Positions 62,316 through 64,000 of a stretch of DNA of 64,000 nt are shown one piece after another. The stretch is from Rhodobacteraceae bacterium QY30 (GTDB lineage: Bacteria; Pseudomonadota; Alphaproteobacteria; Rhodobacterales; Rhodobacteraceae). The notes beneath the pieces were generated by a model that worked only from the letters and a program-made list of their open reading frames with translations, was not told the DNA's origin and did not search any database. Every line of letters starts with the position of its first letter. Within the stretch, counting starts at the first letter, position 1. Where the stretch lies: the NCBI GenBank assembly GCA_002356635.1, contig CP023454.1, positions 1,224,501 to 1,288,500 of the forward strand. Direction: 5' to 3'. The position numbers and the translations under genes are program-made.

Positions 62316-62873
62316 TTACGGGATGATGCGGGTGTACTTGGTCCCGTCCAGCGACGCCCCGGCGATGAACCCGGCCTGACCGAAGACCAGCGCGATCACC
62401 GGCGCGGTCGTCGTGGTCGTGTCCACGCCGGCCGAGGCGCCGCCGTCGGGCAGCGCATAGGTCACGCCCGCGCCCGCCTGCCAGCCGTCCTGGCGGCGGA
62501 AGTTCTCCAGCGCCTCGGGCGTCATGAAGAACAGCGCATGGGCATATTGTTGTGCGCCGAGGGTAAAGCCGATGCTGGCCTGGGTGGCCGAGTAGTAATC
62601 GACCGTCACATCGTTGATCCGCAGCGCCCCGCGACCATAGGCGCCGCCCAGACCGAAGCCCGCCTCGGTCATCAGCGGCATGTAAAGGACACCCGAGGCG
62701 CGCGAGATCAGGTCCTGCGTCCCGGGATAGTGCCGCAGGAGATAGGCGCGGGTCGCATCGACGCGCGCATCCAGCTTCGCCGCGCCGGAGCCGCCGATGC
62801 CGTTGCCGCAAGCGGCAAGGCCCAAGCTGGCGCCGGACAGCATCACGAAGGTGCGACGGGAAATCTCGATCAT
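62316..62873 (-). CDS. YSC84/SYLF-related lipoprotein
   Basis: 185 residues from ATG 62,873, which has GGAG at proper distance. Residues 4-21 (SRRTFVMLSGASLGLAACG) form a lipoprotein signal with the lipobox LAAC. The remainder (RASGVLYMPLMTEAGFGLGG, YGRGALRINDVTVDYYSATQ, ASIGFTLGAQQYAHALFFMT) is the YSC84 (Ysc84 actin-binding/SYLF) domain. Likely anchored to the outer membrane or inner membrane face. The function in bacteria is unknown. Confidence 0.88.
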   Translation of the reverse strand: MIEISRRTFVMLSGASLGLAACGNGIGGSGAAKLDARVDATRAYLLRHYPGTQDLISRASGVLYMPLMTEAGFGLGGAYGRGALRINDVTVDYYSATQASIGFTLGAQQYAHALFFMTPEALENFRRQDGWQAGAGVTYALPDGGASAGVDTTTTTAPVIALVFGQAGFIAGASLDGTKYTRIIP

Positions 62874-63072
62874 CTTCTGCTCCACTTGCGCGTCGCGGGT
62901 GACCTTTGGGCACAGACCCGCGCGACTGGAAAAAACGGCCTCAAGTCCGGTCCTTGGTCATGGCCGGTTGGCGCGTAGCCTAGGGGCAATCGGGGCGCGT
63001 GTCACCAATTGTTGCATGAAAAACCGAATGTTCGGCCCTGCATCGGCAAAGAGCCGCGCCATCGGCAGCCGA

Positions 63073-64000
63073 TCAAGCGCGCAGCAGACGCGCGGCTTCG
63101 GGCGCGAAATAGGTAAGGATGCCGTCGCAGCCGGCGCGGCGGAAGGCCAGAAGGCTTTCCAGCATGACCTCCTCCTTCAGCCAGCCGTTCAGCATGGCGC
63201 CCTTCAGCATCGCGTATTCGCCCGACACCTGATAGGCGAAGGTCGGCACGCCGAAGGCATCCTTCACCCGGGCGCAGATGTCCAGATAGGGCATCCCCGG
63301 CTTGATCATCACCATGTCGGCGCCTTCGTCCAGATCGCGCGCCACAAGGCGCAGCGCCTCGTCGCGGTTGCCGGGGTTCATCTGATAGGTCTTCTTGTCG
63401 CCCTTCAGCGCACCGCTGGCGCCCACGGCGTCGCGGAACGGCCCGTAGAAGGCACTGGCGTATTTGGCGGCATAAGACAGGATCACCACATCCTTGTGGC
63501 CCGCTGCCTCCAGCGCCGAACGCATGGCGCCGATGCGGCCATCCATCATGTCGGACGGGCCCAGGATGTCGGCCCCGGCCTCGGCCTGCGCCAGCGCCAT
63601 GCGGACCAGTGCCTCGATCGTCTCGTCATTCAGGACCACGCCGTCGCGGACCAGCCCGTCATGCCCCAGCGCGTTGTAGGGATCCAGCGCGACATCGGTC
63701 ATCACCGCGATATCCGGCACCGCCGCCTTGATCGCGCGAATAGCCCGGTTCGAAAGGTTGTCCGGGCTCCAGGCCTCTTCGCAGGTCTCGGTCTTCAGCG
63801 CGGGATCGGTGTAGGGGAACAGGCATAGCGCCGGGATGCCCAGCGCCGCCGCCTGTTCGGCCGCGCGCACCGCGCCTTCGACCGTCAGGCGCGAAACACC
63901 GGGCATCGAGGCCACGGGCGCATCCGCCCCCGGCACGTCGGTCACGAAGATCGGCCAGATCAGGTCGGCGGGCGACAGGCGCACCTCCTGCACCAGGTCG
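63073..64000 (-). CDS. hemB: delta-aminolevulinic acid dehydratase, partial at the right edge
   Basis: 309 visible residues plus an N-terminal piece off the edge; the frame is open to 64,000 (...DLVQEVRLSPADLIWPIF). It joins two 5-aminolevulinates into porphobilinogen for haem and chlorophyll synthesis. The two active-site lysines are in ILSYAAKYAS and MVMIKPGMPYLD. The metal loop reads DVALDPYNALGHDG, with Asp instead of the zinc-binding Cys set, as in magnesium-type enzymes of Rhodobacter. Confidence 0.95.
   Translation of the reverse strand, partial: DLVQEVRLSPADLIWPIFVTDVPGADAPVASMPGVSRLTVEGAVRAAEQAAALGIPALCLFPYTDPALKTETCEEAWSPDNLSNRAIRAIKAAVPDIAVMTDVALDPYNALGHDGLVRDGVVLNDETIEALVRMALAQAEAGADILGPSDMMDGRIGAMRSALEAAGHKDVVILSYAAKYASAFYGPFRDAVGASGALKGDKKTYQMNPGNRDEALRLVARDLDEGADMVMIKPGMPYLDICARVKDAFGVPTFAYQVSGEYAMLKGAMLNGWLKEEVMLESLLAFRRAGCDGILTYFAPEAARLLRA

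Overview
The window reads as part of a high-GC alphaproteobacterial chromosome, most likely Rhodobacteraceae. The main evidence is the right-hand half, where dusB(nifR3)-ntrB-ntrC-ntrY-ntrX-hfq-hflX lie in the order typical of that family, next to purC/purS, an F1Fo-ATPase zeta subunit gene, a dddP-type DMSP lyase gene and hemB. No rRNA genes or CRISPR arrays were seen.

Layout. Positions 1-34,266 are accessory DNA ending at a tRNA-Ser(CGA) gene (34,267-34,356); 34,357-64,000 is ordinary chromosome. The island is a mosaic: (i) the end of an IS3-family element and phage-like debris (1-1,559); (ii) a defence block (1,818-16,025) with a giant exonuclease-RecQ-UvrD fusion helicase, followed by a type I restriction-modification operon (hsdM, hsdS, hsdR) that has an Abi_2/HEPN gene and a second HEPN-like gene inserted in it; (iii) element A (16,043-22,282), a decaying phage- or plasmid-like element with a tyrosine integrase, an excisionase-like HTH gene, a VRR-NUC nuclease, an initiator-like protein carrying palindromic iterons inside its own gene, and a frameshifted C5 methylase; (iv) a two-gene module (22,572-26,483) of a large STAND-like NTPase with a helical C-terminus and a TOPRIM protein, bracketed by a 13-bp direct repeat; (v) element C (about 26,669-29,450), a tyrosine plus a serine recombinase, the latter ending inside a tRNA-Met fragment; (vi) element B (about 29,450-33,545), a relative of element A with a diverged iteron array, whose integrase gene is broken and fused to an IS3-family orfB tail; (vii) the start of a restriction-methylase gene cut by the same IS.

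How parts work together. Elements A and B share gene order around the initiator, and both carry a related sequence motif upstream of their HTH gene and upstream of their integrase gene, which suggests joint control of integration and excision. Their initiator genes carry the same architecture (AT-rich tract, shared 17-bp word, palindrome array), but the palindrome cores differ as a set, as expected for two incompatible or orthogonal initiator-origin pairs. The defence block, the NTPase-TOPRIM pair and the methylases look like cargo of these elements. Element A and B genes show several lesions (four frameshift or nonsense events and one IS-linked truncation), so neither is likely to be a fully working phage.

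Core half. It contains a lipase-like membrane protein gene overlapping a P450 gene, fumC, an SspB adaptor, chrA, bmt, the ATPase zeta subunit, purC-rraB-like-purS, a CDGSH ferredoxin-like protein, dddP, the nitrogen-regulation cluster, an EamA transporter, a penicillin-acylase-family hydrolase, a beta-hydroxyacid dehydrogenase, a YSC84-like lipoprotein and hemB, which runs off the right edge.
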